Both the position numbers and the translations under genes were made by a program. This document shows, one piece after another, positions 23,195 to 33,905 of a stretch of DNA of 64,000 nt (positions are counted from its first letter, which is position 1; every line of letters starts with the position of its first letter). Below the pieces are notes generated by a model. That model was not told the DNA's origin, made no database searches, and saw only the letters and a program-made list of their open reading frames with translations. The DNA comes from Fratercula arctica. Lineage: Eukaryota; Chordata; Aves; Charadriiformes; Alcidae. Location: positions 4,772,100 to 4,836,099 of the forward strand of contig CANTUZ010000025.1 of NCBI GenBank assembly GCA_947846985.1, given 5' to 3'.

Positions 23195-24320
23195 CATGGG
23201 AAAGTGTTTAATATCACACTGATGTTTCGGTAGTGTTTCTCCCAAATCTGGGACTCTTCGGTTCTCCATGTTTTGCCAACAAGGGCAGGTGCACAAGGAG
23301 TGTAAGCCAGAAGGTACAGAGACTCCAACCCTCGGCTGAAACTGCAAATCAACGAGATAAGAGCCTGCCTGCCTGGACACAGAAAAAGAATCCAATTAGA
23401 TGTTAGAAGACTCCAGACCAAAAATCACCATTGGACTAAAAGGCGCGTGGACAGCATGTGAAGAGCAGGTGTATAGATCACAAGGGCATAATTGCCCAGG
23501 GATTTCTTTGTTCCGGATCCCTCTCTTTGGAGGCACCCAGCCTGGGTTGTTCTTGCTGCTGTACCTTTAAATTAAATTAATTATTTTATGAAATCCAACA
23601 CCTGAGACACTGTTGCAGGAAACCTGTGGTTGAGCCTGAAGAAGGAGGAAACATACCTGGGAGTAAGTGTGTTTGAATGTGTGTGTGTGTGTGTGTGACA
23701 CCATGAATGATGCGTGAATGCTCAGGCAGCAGCTCCTCCTTTAACAGTTGCATCAAAGCAAAGTTCCATGAGAAAAAGGCTAGGTAACTTTTTTCCATAA
23801 CTTCCAAAGTTACTATCCCATGTAGTCCTTTTTGGTAAAAGGGAAGAAAGATGGGAAGGGCAAGCATAGTGGATGAGTTGAGATCTTGATCATATCCTTG
23901 TGCACCAGTCCTGACTTGGTTGTCAACACTGAAACACATATGCTGTGTTCCCTGGTTTCATATTCAGTGCTGCAGCTAGCCTGTGGTTATAAAGAGTGCT
24001 GCTTTTATTAATACCCTTAATTAACAGCTAGTACCAGCATAGTATTCACACTAATGGTATTTCAGTTTAGATTTTAAGTTTACACATTGTCACAACCCTC
24101 AAAGACAGTTCCTTTTGAAGTTTTATCTGAAATCCAAACAATTGTACATTTAAGGTCACACAAGAATTGAAGTTATGCATATGGAGGATTTTACTGCATA
24201 TGGTATCGAAGGAGAGAACACATACAGAGATCAAGGCACAAGCATTCCACATGGAAAGAAGAGACACAGAACTGAACTGTTCAGTGTATAAGTAGCTTTA
24301 ACTGCAGTCATAAAAGAAGC
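23195..24320. other. Unassigned, partly LTR-like
   Basis: The segment 23,195-23,600 has an LTR-like 3' composition (gcacccagcctgggttgttc, then a taaattaaattaatta tract), but I could not fix both ends. A (GT)n microsatellite lies at 23,679-23,697. Nothing coding was recognised. Confidence 0.35.
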
Positions 24321-24782
24321 TTATAGAGAGGCTACTGCTGAACAGTGCTCACACAGCATCAAGACTGTCTCTCCCTCACCCCCAAAGGCCAGTAGGCTGG
24401 GGGTGGGTAAGAAACTGGGAGGGGACATAGCCAGGACAGCTGACCCCAACTGACCAAAGGGATATTCCATACCATATGACGTCTGCTCAGCAATAAAAGC
24501 TAAGAGAAAAGAGGAGGAAGGGAGGGCATTCGTTATTATGTTTGTCTTCCAGAGCAACCACTACGCCTAGTGAAGCGGCTGGATATTGCTTGCTGATGTA
24601 GAGAATAAATCTTTCATTTTCCTTTGCTTCTGCATGCAACCTTTGCTTTTGCTTTATTAAACTGTCCTTATCTTGACCCACAAGCCTTTCATCATATTTT
24701 TCTCCCCCTGTCCAACTGAGGAGGAGGAGTGATAGAGCAGCTTGGTGGGCATCTGGCATCCAGCCAAGGTCAACCCACCGCA
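24321..24782 (+). mobile_element. 5'-truncated LTR, 16,513 family
   Basis: Begins within the LTR ('ctactgctgaacagtgctcacacagc') and runs to the 3' end CAACCCACCGCA. Shares 'gatattccataccatatgac' and the 'ccaaggtcaaccc' end with its relatives. The Polinton integrase remnant begins about 250 bp further on. Confidence 0.8.
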
Positions 24783-25035
24783 CCTGTTAATAAAGTTTCT
24801 CTGTATTTGAATTAAACTGACTGTCCAGTGTTTCATTTCTTATATGTGTGTAGTAACAGCATGCTGGTAGGCATGCCTACACTGCCACTTCTGTTAAAGG
24901 ACATTTACTATGCTCCTGGGGAGGCGGGAAGATTTGGGTGTGTAAATCCCTTTTTTGAAACTGCTAAAAGATGAATTGCCAATCTCAACAGAAGCCAAGT
25001 GGCAAACTGGCTTGCAAACCAGAACACTTACAGCT

Positions 25036-25949
25036 TATACAAGACTGCAAGAAAGCACTTAAACAGAAACAAGGTGATTGTGGCAGAGGTAGATGCACAA
25101 TGGCAGGCAGACTTGGTGGATATGTAACAGATTTCCATACACAACAATGGTGTTAAGTACATCTTAACAGTAACAGACATATTATCCAAGCATGCCTGGG
25201 CCATTGGTCTAAAAGGCAAAACAGGCTCTGAAATGGCTGGGGATTTTAAAATAATTTTTAGCAGGGGCCATATGCTTCAGAAATTACAGACTAATCAGAG
25301 AAAAAGTTTTTAAACCAACTTTTAAACAATCTGTTAAAGCACTGTAATTTTCACCATTTTGTTACTAATAATGAAATTAAGGCTTCTGTTGTAGAGTGTT
25401 TTAACAGGATGCTCAAAACTAAGATATTTTACAGCATGCAACACTTTTTGCTACATTGATATGTTGTTGGAGTTTATAAAGAGCTATAACCATAGCTTCC
25501 ACAGGACTATATCAGAGCCATGTCCGTGGATGTGAACCCTTTAAACCCTGAAAAAAACTCTATAGAGTTGAATTTAAAATTAAAGAATTTGCACCTCTGC
25601 TCAAAAAGGGAGACCATGTCAGGGTGTCTAGAACAAAAGAGAGATTTGCAAAAGGTTATGAGGAGACGTTTAGAGATAAGAAATGACCACAGATGAAAAA
25701 TGAGAAATTGTGAGAAGGGGACATATATCCATGTACCACTTAACAGACTAAAGTTGCGAAGTAATTGATGGGACACTTTACTCTGAAGAACTTCACAAAG
25801 TGAATCCTGGTGAGGACGGAGTCCACAAAATGGAGAAGATCATTGCTGCAAAAGGAAAAGGAAAAAGAAAACAGCTGCTGGTGAAGAGGCAAGGACTGCC
25901 CCAAATATTTAACAGTTGGATAGAAGCCTCCCAAGTCCAGGACATTTAG
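25036..25949 (+). pseudogene. int: Polinton-type retroviral-like integrase with chromodomain-like tail
   Basis: An rve-superfamily (DDE) integrase that would insert the element's DNA. In order: TARKHLNRNKVIV (about 25,043-25,083); the first catalytic Asp in DAQWQADLVDM (25,093-25,125) followed by a TAA; YILTVTDILSKHAWAIGL; then LQTNQRKSF (about 25,279-25,308), where the second Asp normally lies and now reads Asn; in another frame KASVVECFNRMLKTK with the Glu of the triad (about 25,384-25,428); then EFIKSYNHSFHRTI; then GTLYSEELHKVNPGED (25,768 on). It ends with a chromodomain-like KGKRKQLLVKRQGLPQIFN up to a stop at 25,947. At least three frameshifts. The N-terminal zinc-binding part is not seen. 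Confidence 0.82.
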
Positions 25950-26006
25950 TGATTGTCAGTGGAGCCAGGAGGGAAAAGAAGGATGGCAGACGGGGGTTTC
26001 TGCATC

Positions 26007-26353
26007 ATGCTACCCAGCAATGCCAGTGTAAGAATCTTCACACAAAACATCAGCTCGAACTTTACCATATAGCTGGTGAGGCCCCTGGAGTTCTCAGGCA
26101 AGTGGGAGGAGGGGCTTGTGGAAATACAGAACCGGCACAGCTGGAATAACATCAACGAAGATGCCATCTTTGAAATATCACTGCAGGGTAAGACATGGAA
26201 ACATGCTTTGCAGAAAGGCTATTATCCATCCCTCTCTGTGTTGATGGAAAATATGAACCATTTTATTAACCCCCACAACAAAGCTTCAGCTGTCAATTCT
26301 CCATCAGTGGATCAGATGGGAACACCATCTTGTCAGGGACTCTTTGATCCCAT
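26007..26353 (+). pseudogene. Polinton penton-type minor capsid protein, N-terminal part
   Basis: The likely start ATG at 26,007 gives MLPSNASVRIF, and the frame reads on through SSNFTI, one TAG, then RPLEFSGKWEEGLVEIQ, NNINEDAIFEI and KGYYPSLSVLMENM. These are the N-terminal blocks of the penton-like minor capsid protein found in Polintons and adintoviruses, a single jelly-roll protein thought to form virion vertices. The frame ends at GLFDP where the antisense CR1 begins. It starts 57 bp after the integrase stop on the same strand. Confidence 0.8.
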
Positions 26354-26391
26354 TATCATAGAATCATAGGGTTGGAAGGGACCTCTGGAGA

Positions 26392-29317
26392 TCATCTAGT
26401 CCAAGCCCCCTGCCGGAGCAGGGTTGTCTTAGAGCAGGTTACACAGGAACGCGTCCAGGGGGGGTTTTTGAATGTCTCCAGAGACGGAGACTCTACCACC
26501 TCTCTGGGCAGCCTGTGCCAGGGCTCTGCCACCCTCAAAGGAAAGAAGTTCCTCCTCATGTTTAGGTGGAACTTCCTATGCTCAAGTTTGTGCCCATTAC
26601 CTCTTGTCCTGTCACTGGGCACCACTGAAAAGAGCCTGGCCCCATCCTCCTGACACCCACCCTTTAAGTATTTATAAGTGTTGATAAGATCCCCCCTCAG
26701 TCTTCTCTTTTCCAGACTGAAGAGACCCAAATCCCTCAGCCTTTCTTCATAAGAGAGATGTTCCAGTCCCCTAATCATCTTTGTAGCCCTTTGCTGCACC
26801 CTCTCCAGCAGTTCCCTGTCCTTCTTGAAATGGGGAGCCCAGAACTGGACACAGTACTCCAGATGCGGCCTCACCAGGGCAGAGTAGAGGGGGAGGATGA
26901 CCTCCCTCGACCTGCTGGCCACACTCTTCTTGATGCACCCCAGGATGCCATTGGCTGCCTTGGCTGCAAGGGCACATTGCTGCCTCATGGTCATCCTGTT
27001 GTCCACCAGGACTCCCAGGTGTCTTTCCACAGAGCTGCTCTCCAGCAGGTCAGGCCCCAACCTGTACTGGTGCATGGGGTTATTCCTCCCCAGGTGCAGC
27101 ACCCTACACTTGCCCTTGTTGAATTTCACAAGGTTTCTCTCTGCCCAACTCTCCAGCCTGTCCAGGTCCCTCTGTATGGTGGCACAGCCTTCCGGTGTGT
27201 CAGCCACCCCTCCCAGCTTTGTGTCATCAGCAAACTTGCTGAGGGTGCACTCTGTCCTTTCATCCAGGTCATTGATGAATATATTGAAGAGGACTGGGCC
27301 CAGTACTGACCCCTGGGGAACACCACTCATCACTGACCTCCAACTAGATTCTGTGCCCCTAATCACGACCCTCTGAACTCTGTCTTTCAACCAGTTCTCA
27401 ATCCACCCCACTGTCCATTCATCTAACCCACACTTCCTAAGCTTCCCTATGAGGATGCTGTGGGAGACCACGTCGAAAGCCTTGCTGAAGTCAAGGTAGA
27501 CCACATCCACTGCCCTCCCCTCATCTCTCCATCCAGTCATGCCATCGTAGAAGTCTATCAGATTAGTCAGACATGATTTCCCCTTGGTGAATCCGTGTTG
27601 ACTACTTCCAATAGCTTTCTTTTCCTCCACATGCCTTGAGATGACGCCCAGAACGAGCTGGTCCATCATCTTTCCAGGGATGGAGGTGAGGTTGACCAGC
27701 CTGTAGTTTCCTGGCTCTTCCTTCTTGCCCTTTTTGAAGACTGGAGTGACATTGGCTTTCCTCCAGTCCTCAGGCACCTCACCTGTTCTCCAGGACCTTT
27801 CAAAGATGATGGAGAGCAGCCCAGCAAGGACTTCTGCCAGCTCCCTCAGCACTCTTGGGTGCATCCCATCAGGACCCATGGACTTGTGGATATCTAATTG
27901 ATCCCTCACTTGATCCTCCTCAACCAAGGGGAAGTCTTCCTCTTTCCCTGTTACTTTCTTCAAAGTCTGGGACTCCTGAGGGCTGGGCCGAGCAGTAAAG
28001 ACCAAAGCAAAGAAGGCATTCAGTAACTCCGCCTTCTCCGCATCCTCTGTCACCATGGCTCCTGTCTCATTCAACAATGGGCCCACAACTTCTCTGGTCT
28101 TCCTTTTGCCTCCGATATACTTGAAGAAACCCTTCCTGTTGAGCTTGACATCCCTAGCCAGGTTTAATTCCAAGGAGGCCTTGGCTTTCCTCGTTTCATC
28201 CCTGCACGCTCTGACAGCATTCTGTAATCTTCCCAAGTGGTCAGTCCCTTCTTCCACGTGCTGTAAGCTTCCTTCTTCCACTTGAGCTTTTTCAGAAGGT
28301 CCCTGCTCAACCATGCAGGTCTCCTGCGTCCCTTGCCTGATTTCTTGCTCTTAGGGATGTACCGATCCTGAGCTTGGAGGAAGTGGTCTTTGAATACCAA
28401 CCAGCTCTCTTGAGCCCCTTTGCCTTCCAGAGCCCTAGCCCATGGGATCTCTCCAAGCAGTTTCTTGAAGAGGTCAAAGTTAGCCCTCCTGAAATCCAAG
28501 GCTGTGATTTTACTTCTTGTTGTTTTGTGCGTAGGTACCCATGATCCTGAATTTCACGATCACTACAACCTAGGGTGCCCCCAACCTTAATGTCCTCCAC
28601 CAGTCCCTCTGTGTTTGTCAGTACCAGGTCCAGGAGTGCACCTCTCCTTGTTGGCTCCTGCACCACCTGCGTCAAAAAGTTATCATCAATACACTGGAGG
28701 AACCTCCTGGACTGTACATGCCTGGCTGTGTGGTCTTCCCAGCAGATATCAGGGTGACTGAAGTCCCCCATGAGAACCAAGGCCTGCGATTGCGAGGCTA
28801 CTTTCAGCTGTCTGTAGAAGGCTTCATCAGCTTCCCCATCCTGATCAGGTGGCCTGTAATAAACACCCACAACAGTGTCCCTCATATTTGCCTGCCCCTC
28901 AATCCTTATCCATAAGCTCTCAACTGTCTCTTCATCTGCCCCCAGGGAGAGCTCGATGCATTGCAGTTGCTCTCTCACATAGAGCACAACTCCACCACCA
29001 CGCCTTGCTGCCCTGTCTTTCCTGAAAAGGACATAGCCATCCATGACAGCATTCCAGTCACGTGAGCTGTCCCACCACATCTGAGTAATTGCAATGAGGT
29101 CGTGGCCCTGCAACCACACACAGATCTCCAGCTCTTCCTGCTTATTCCCCATGCTGCGTGCATTGGCATATAAGCATTTCAGAGAGGGAGTCGTGTGTAG
29201 TTTTGACCCTTGAGATGTGGTATGCCTTCTGGTTCTCAGAAATACTGGCACACTTGCCCACAAGCGCTGAGCAACTACGCCCTGGCACCTCACCAGCAAG
29301 CCCAGTACCATCCCCAC
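26392..29317 (-). pseudogene. CR1 ORF2, endonuclease-reverse transcriptase, two frameshifts
   Basis: ORF2 nicks DNA and copies CR1 RNA into the site. From 29,317 the APE-type endonuclease reads KCLYANARSMGN, ITQMWWDSSRDW, RRGGGVVLYV and LVLMGDFSHPDICW. A frame change near 28,548 and another near 28,230 separate it from the RT. The RT frame (28,314 to 26,392, 640 codons) is fully open, with GFTKGKSC at residues 241-248, [11 protein letters not shown] at 271-281, [10 protein letters not shown] at 331-340 and the catalytic FADD at 361-364. Thumb and C-terminal blocks follow to the stop, close to the 3' tail. Two single lesions are few for CR1, so the copy is comparatively young. Confidence 0.9.
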
Positions 29318-29329
29318 CCCCCTTCAAAT

Positions 29330-30443
29330 CTAGTTTAAAGCCCTATCAATGAGCCCCGATAACTCTTGTCCTAGAACCCTTTTTCCCCTGGAGGTCAAGG
29401 TATTCCTGCCTGTTACCAGCAGGCCAGGCGTTTTGTAGATCAGGCCATGATCAAAGAACCTAAAGTCCTGCTGGTAGCACCAGGCTTGGAGCCAGGCATT
29501 GATCTGCTGGCTCCTCCTATTTACCCCCTCATCATTCCCCACAACTGGGGGGATTAGAGGAGAACACAACTTGCACTCCCGATCCCTTGACCAGCCATCC
29601 CAGGGTCTTGAAATCTTTCTTCATTGCCCTTGGACTTTTTGTTACCTCGTCGCTGCCTACCTGAGAGATCAAAAGGGGGTAATAGTCCGAGGGCCATACC
29701 AGGGAAGAAAGCATCCTCTTCACATCCTTGACCCAGGCCCCAGGGAGGCAGCAGATCTCCCTATGTACTGGGTCCGGCCTGCATATTGGGCCTTCTGCTC
29801 CCTTCAGTAGAGAGTCACCTATGACTATGACCCATCTTTTCTTCTTTACCACAGAGGTTTTGATGCAGGGGGAGGTCTGACTGGACCTCGCTGACACCTC
29901 CAAGGTAGGAGAACTATCATGCTTGTCATCATCCAGGTTCCCTTGCAGAGCACTGTACCTGTTACGTAATGGCACCTGGGAAGATGAGGTAATTGCCAGG
30001 CAGTCCTGAGTGTGGCACATGTTGCGCCGGGCAGGAACTTCCTGCCATTGCCCCCTCTCCTCCAGGTTACTGCCTTCAGTTGAGGTGATAGAGGACAGGG
30101 AGTTCTCTGCTGCAGGGGTTCCGTCTGCCTGCTGGGTTTCTGTCATGGGATGCAGGATTCTACTCCAAGCATCTATTGCCCTCTTGCATTCCCTGATGGT
30201 CCTCAGCCTGCTAACCTCCTCCCTGAGCTCCATCACTAAGCGGAGGAGCTCCTCTACGTGGGCACATCTCCCACAGACATGCCCATCACTGCCATCTGAC
30301 ACTGGCATAAGAGCAGGGCACACCCTGCAGCCTGGTGTCTGTGTGGCAGCATGTTCCCATAGGAGCTCTGTCTGAGAGGCTACATCAGATCTGGTGGTTG
30401 TGGAGCTCATGGATGCCATGGTCTTCTTGCGAGTAGTTACCAT
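29330..30443 (-). pseudogene. CR1 ORF1, zinc-binding/coiled-coil and esterase protein, one frameshift
   Basis: I place the start at 30,443 (MVTTRKKTMAS), because the copy at 3215 starts with the similar MVGTRRKAK and both share a TQTELL-like segment; the open frame extends upstream to 30,641. In order: a Cys pattern (CRVC then CGRC about 20 residues later), a leucine-rich coiled coil (EELLRLVMELREEVSRLR), a polar linker, then an SGNH/GDSL esterase with nucleophile block VIGDSLLKG. The frame changes near 29,555, after VVFSS; the second frame carries the DHG block and stops at 29,330, 13 bp before ORF2 opens. Confidence 0.85.
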
Positions 30444-30945
30444 TGCTTCCTGTCTGGGTTGGAAGTCTCTCATCGCTCTTCTGCATGAGCTGCCATGCAA
30501 ACAGCTGCGACTGGACTGCTGTGTCGCACCCTGTTTGGCCATCCTCTTCACCAGCCTAGGAAGTACACCCTTGTCATGGTGCTCCCACGGCTGATATCCA
30601 GGCAATGCCCACTCACTACCTGTTTGCTCAGTGCTCAGCAACCTGGTCGCTGTTCTCCCGAAGGGCTTCTTTTATGAGGGGGGAGTGGTCCCACCCCCTC
30701 CTCGTTCAGACCTGCCGCCGGGGGTGCTGGCTCAGCCCTCGGCTCCTCAGCTGCCTCCGCCCCCCGAAACTGCCGGGCACCGGCCCGGGCTGGCCGCTTT
30801 TCCTGGCTTTAAAAAGCCTCGAAAACGAGCCCCTAGCTGACCCTTTTTTGCCGCGATTCCCTTCCCCACTGCGGACTTACCTGCACTGGAGCTGGTCTCC
30901 TCGGCGAGGAGATTATCGCACTGTGATCTGACCGGTGGTAATAAC

Positions 30946-31167
30946 AAAACTGTTATGGTGCTGTATGATAAGCCACACTATGTGCCCGTAAACCACCAAC
31001 ACATTGACACGCTCAGCATTGATCCAGACAGAGCTCTCTCTCTTGAAAGTGTCAAGTCCTTTCTAAAACACAACACAATGAGCATCACTTTTCCAGAAGC
31101 AGCAGCTACTGCATCCCCTCTCCACAGACGGTGGATACTCCTGTGCCTTTTTCCTACATCACCATAA
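30946..31167 (+). pseudogene. Polinton penton-type minor capsid protein, C-terminal part
   Basis: Directly past the CR1 5' end the plus strand reads GGNNKTVMVLYDKPHYVPVN (30,946 on), then HQHIDTLSI, the C-terminal blocks of the same penton-type protein whose N-terminal half ends at 26,353. The frame stops at 31,165-31,167; residues after LSI no longer look conserved, so a frameshift before the true end is likely. An AATAAA at about 31,340 could be the old polyadenylation site of this plus-strand gene. Confidence 0.7.
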
Positions 31168-31494
31168 CAAGGGATTACCTTCTGAATAGCTTTTAAAACT
31201 GTATTCTAACAATCTAGTTGAAAATGACCAGATGGTGATGCATTTTGTAAAAAATGTATATGGAGCATTCCCTGTGATCAGGGCTACTCAAAATATCCAG
31301 ACCTGCATCTCTTGTAATTTTCATAAATGTATTTGTTAAATAAAACTTACAACCCAACTGAAGGGCTATGTGTGTGTGTATGTTTTCTTTAATTGCCCCC
31401 TAAATATGTTTTTTTAAATGGACACTACAGACAACAAAGTTTAAAGATTTTATGAATATTTTATTTTCAACAGTAAACTTTACAGGGTGAGCCT

Positions 31495-32187
31495 TTGGAT
31501 TTTAAGTATCTTTCTCTTCTTAGAGGGTGTGTGGTGCCTCTTTGTCCTCCTCAGTCACCTTTAGCTGTTCCAAGAGATCATGGTTCTCTGCATTACCATG
31601 AGAGAAGATGGGACATTCACCACAGCCATGGCTTTCATAAAAATATTCCAGCCTATTCCAGCATTTAGATGCTCTCAGTCTAGAAGGGTCAGGAATCTGA
31701 AGGACACCTCAGACTAAATAAAGGAGACTGAACCCCTTCATGACATCTCTTTTGTATACAAAACTTCCCTTGTTGTCCCAAAAAGAAATACGCTTCTGTT
31801 GCCCTAGTTTGCCTAGAAACACTTGTGCATTCTTTCTGTATCATGGATGCACTTTATTTAACACTTCCTGCACAACAGGGTTGGGGTCCTCAAGATTCCT
31901 GAAGGGCTTTTCTGCCTCTGTCTCATTTTGTTCAAGAAAACAAGAGTTATTTTCCCCCTTTCCTGATCTCTCTCTTTCACATGCGCCAAGTACTTTTGAA
32001 GAGTGGTTGTATACACCTTAGATTTCTCATAGGCTGTTGAGCCTGGTTTTTGGAGACTGTCCCTCATTTCAACATCCAAAGAGTGGACTGTACCAGCCCT
32101 AATGTCTTCCCTGGGAATTGGCAGCACCCTTAGCTGCTCTAGCTGATTTGCAGGCACCAGATACATTTTTTCCACATATTCCATCAT
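31495..32187 (-). pseudogene. Polinton conserved small protein (virion-type, function unknown)
   Basis: The ATG at 32,187 opens MMEYVEKMYLVPANQLEQL, a start block I know from uncharacterised Polinton/adintovirus proteins. An internal part reads YTTTLQKYLAHVKERDQE. The frame stops at 31,858, but related blocks continue in other frames (LGKLGQQKRISFWDNKG near 31,780-31,830), so the protein was longer. Function is unknown; such proteins are suspected to be internal virion components. Its start overlaps the stop of the next upstream gene by 4 bp (ATGA). Confidence 0.65.
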
Positions 32188-32378
32188 GGCTTTACCAAAA
32201 GCCCCGTGATGAGCAGAAGAGCAAAACTTAGAAGAGGACCAATAAACTCACTGACTTGCTTCACCGCTAGCTTCTTTCTTTTGAAGGACACACTTTTACT
32301 ACTCAGGCTTTTAATGATTTTGTCACTCTTTTTCAGTATGCATATCTGGTGGGGTGTAAATGGAATGTTCCCCTCCAA
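32184..32378 (-). CDS. Polinton small membrane protein remnant (64 aa)
   Basis: An intact short frame starting MEGNIPFTPHQIC, with a basic middle part (KSVSFKRKKLAV) and a hydrophobic C-terminal segment (GPLLSFALLLITGLL) that could span a membrane. A small protein beginning with an IPFTP-type block followed by a hydrophobic segment is common in Polinton/adintovirus genomes next to the YLVPANQL protein. It overlaps that gene by 4 bp. It is the only Polinton frame here without a lesion, but its length makes that weak evidence for function. Confidence 0.6.
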   Translation of the reverse strand: MEGNIPFTPHQICILKKSDKIIKSLSSKSVSFKRKKLAVKQVSEFIGPLLSFALLLITGLLVKP

Positions 32379-32589
32379 GGTACTCAGGGCAATTTCAGAA
32401 ATGGCCTTTATCAGGTCATCAGAAGCAGTGCAGAGTATTGCTTTCCTCTGCTAGGGTGAGGACCAGATCCATAGCTCCCAGAGGGACAAATTGCTCTTCA
32501 GATGTTGGGACATCATGTTCCCAAGTCTGCACCAATAGCCATGGAAGGTGCCTGTCTGTCTGACTCCTCTCTATTTGCTGCTGAACACT

Positions 32590-33215
32590 AGTCTTTCAAT
32601 CTGTAAATGGCAGGTAGCTCTGCCAGGAAAAGGTCAGTTCTTAACCTAAAAGCCTGAGGAGTAGAAGTGTTTAAATCGACAACCAGGTATTCATAGGGTG
32701 CCTTCATAGAGTCTTCAAACCCTTATGAAAAAAACAGGCTTTGCCAGGATACATCTGTCTGGCTAGGGATGCAACCTGGAGCTTGTCTCAGGGATTTGAA
32801 AATAACACCATCTATTTTGTGTTAAGAGTGATGGTGCTGCTCTTTTTACCTTGGCAAAAAACATTCTGGACAACGTACAAGATACAAAGATTCCTGTGAT
32901 GCACATATTTAGTAAAAGCTTTCTCAAATTCTTCGCTCTCACAAGCAAAGCTCATCAAATCATCAATCACAACCATGTTTACTTTATTAGGGGGAAATAA
33001 ATGGTTATCACTAAGACTTTCAGGTAAGTCCTCCACAAATTTGATAAAGGGATATTTACAGAGCAGTTCCTGAAACCATGGTTGTCAACAACTGTAACAC
33101 CACACAATATTCTCAGGCATAACAGAAAGCAAGCAGTTGGTGTTCTCCAGAAGACTTGTTATAAAATAACTTGCTAGGCCATGCCAGAATAGCAGAAAAG
33201 GGGTGCTTCCAGCAC
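32590..33215 (-). pseudogene. Polinton packaging ATPase (FtsK/HerA type) remnant
   Basis: This ATPase would drive DNA into the capsid. On the minus strand: a degraded N-terminal part near 33,210-33,160 where the Walker A loop should lie, but no GKT or GKS is seen; then MPENIVWCYSC, a stop, and QPWFQELLCKYPFIKFVEDL; then the Walker B strand NMVVIDDLM (about 32,982-32,953) with its acidic pair intact; then YVHHRNLCILYVVQN and GKKSSTITLNTK. After a frameshift the C-terminal block PYEYLVVDLNTS follows (about 32,700-32,660). The polymerase lies just upstream on the same strand. Confidence 0.8.
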
Positions 33216-33249
33216 ATGCGCTTGATCAAAAGCCATAGGGGAGGCTGTT

Positions 33250-33905
33250 AAAATTTTTAGTCAGTACTCTTGTCATAGACCACCTTCTGCATGTTCCAAA
33301 GGGGCCTGGTTTGTATTCCTCACTTCTGCACGTTCCTGATGATAGACCACTGCTTTGTCACAATCTTTTTAGGGTCATCACTGTCTGGATTTACACCATA
33401 ATCCAATACAAGATCCTTCAGTGCCTCAAAATGGATCTTTTCTCTCTTTGTTGCATTTAGAGTAATGCCTTTAACCTTTAAACAACGCTTTGCTCCAGAC
33501 TTTCAAGTAGCCATAGGATTTGGGACCTGATGACACAAACTCCATAATGTGCTCATCTGGCTGCAACTCGCTCATCAACTCACCTAAGTAGTTGCTGAGC
33601 TGGGGGTTCCAATTCCCTAGATGACTCATTAATATCACAGAGTCTGTGTCATGATAGACCCTTGCAATGGTCTTGCAGAACATCTAACAGACTGTAAATC
33701 TCTAGACACACATATGCTGTGGTGAAACAACCTATAAAAAATGTTTGTGTTGTGCTCCAGGGTCACATGTCCTTTGGCGTGCTTCCATGAGACAGTGGTC
33801 ACATCCTCATCAATAAAAGCACAAGAGGACACATCATAAGCTGGAGAAAAGAGGTAACCATACAACTCCTCTGGTGCTCTTACAATAGTGGTGTTGGGTA
33901 GGTTT
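33250..33905 (-). pseudogene. polB: Polinton family B DNA polymerase, C-terminal part
   Basis: A protein-primed family B polymerase that would replicate the element. After the CR1 border the frame reads LPNTTIVRAPEELYGYLF, then VSWKHAKGHVTLEH, then, after a frameshift, the palm motif YHDTDSV (33,656-33,636), which carries the catalytic Asp pair. Next comes SSGPKSYGY and, in another frame, VKGITLNATKREKIHFEAL near 33,480-33,420, and a basic C-terminus with VVYDK. At least two frameshifts and two stops. The upstream continuation is at 35,165-35,444. Confidence 0.85.

Larger units (their letters stand above)
26354..30945 (-). mobile_element. Nearly full-length CR1 LINE copy F (5'UTR, ORF1, ORF2, 3' tail)
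   Basis: The 3' end with its ATTCTATGAT-type tail is at 26,355-26,375 and the 5'UTR reaches about 30,945, giving about 4.6 kb. The 5'UTR is GC-rich near 30,680-30,830. A TATA-like box (on the minus strand CTCATAAAAG, near 30,675) has a counterpart in the 5'UTR of copy B. ORF1 and ORF2 are nearly open, with one and two frame changes. Outside both ends the penton gene of the Polinton continues, so this is a clean insertion. Exact end coordinates are uncertain by about 10 bp. Confidence 0.9.

Noticed and set aside
24971..25156. 61-codon frame beginning MNCQSQQKPSG
   Set aside because: The overlapping frame reads Polinton integrase, and this one shows no known motif.
26758..27376. Sense frames of 159-183 codons opposite the CR1 RT
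   Set aside because: Mirror of the GC-biased CR1 ORF2; no independent motif.
30631..30947. GC-rich open frames on both strands as possible host exon or promoter
   Set aside because: They coincide with the 5'UTR of the antisense CR1 copy F.
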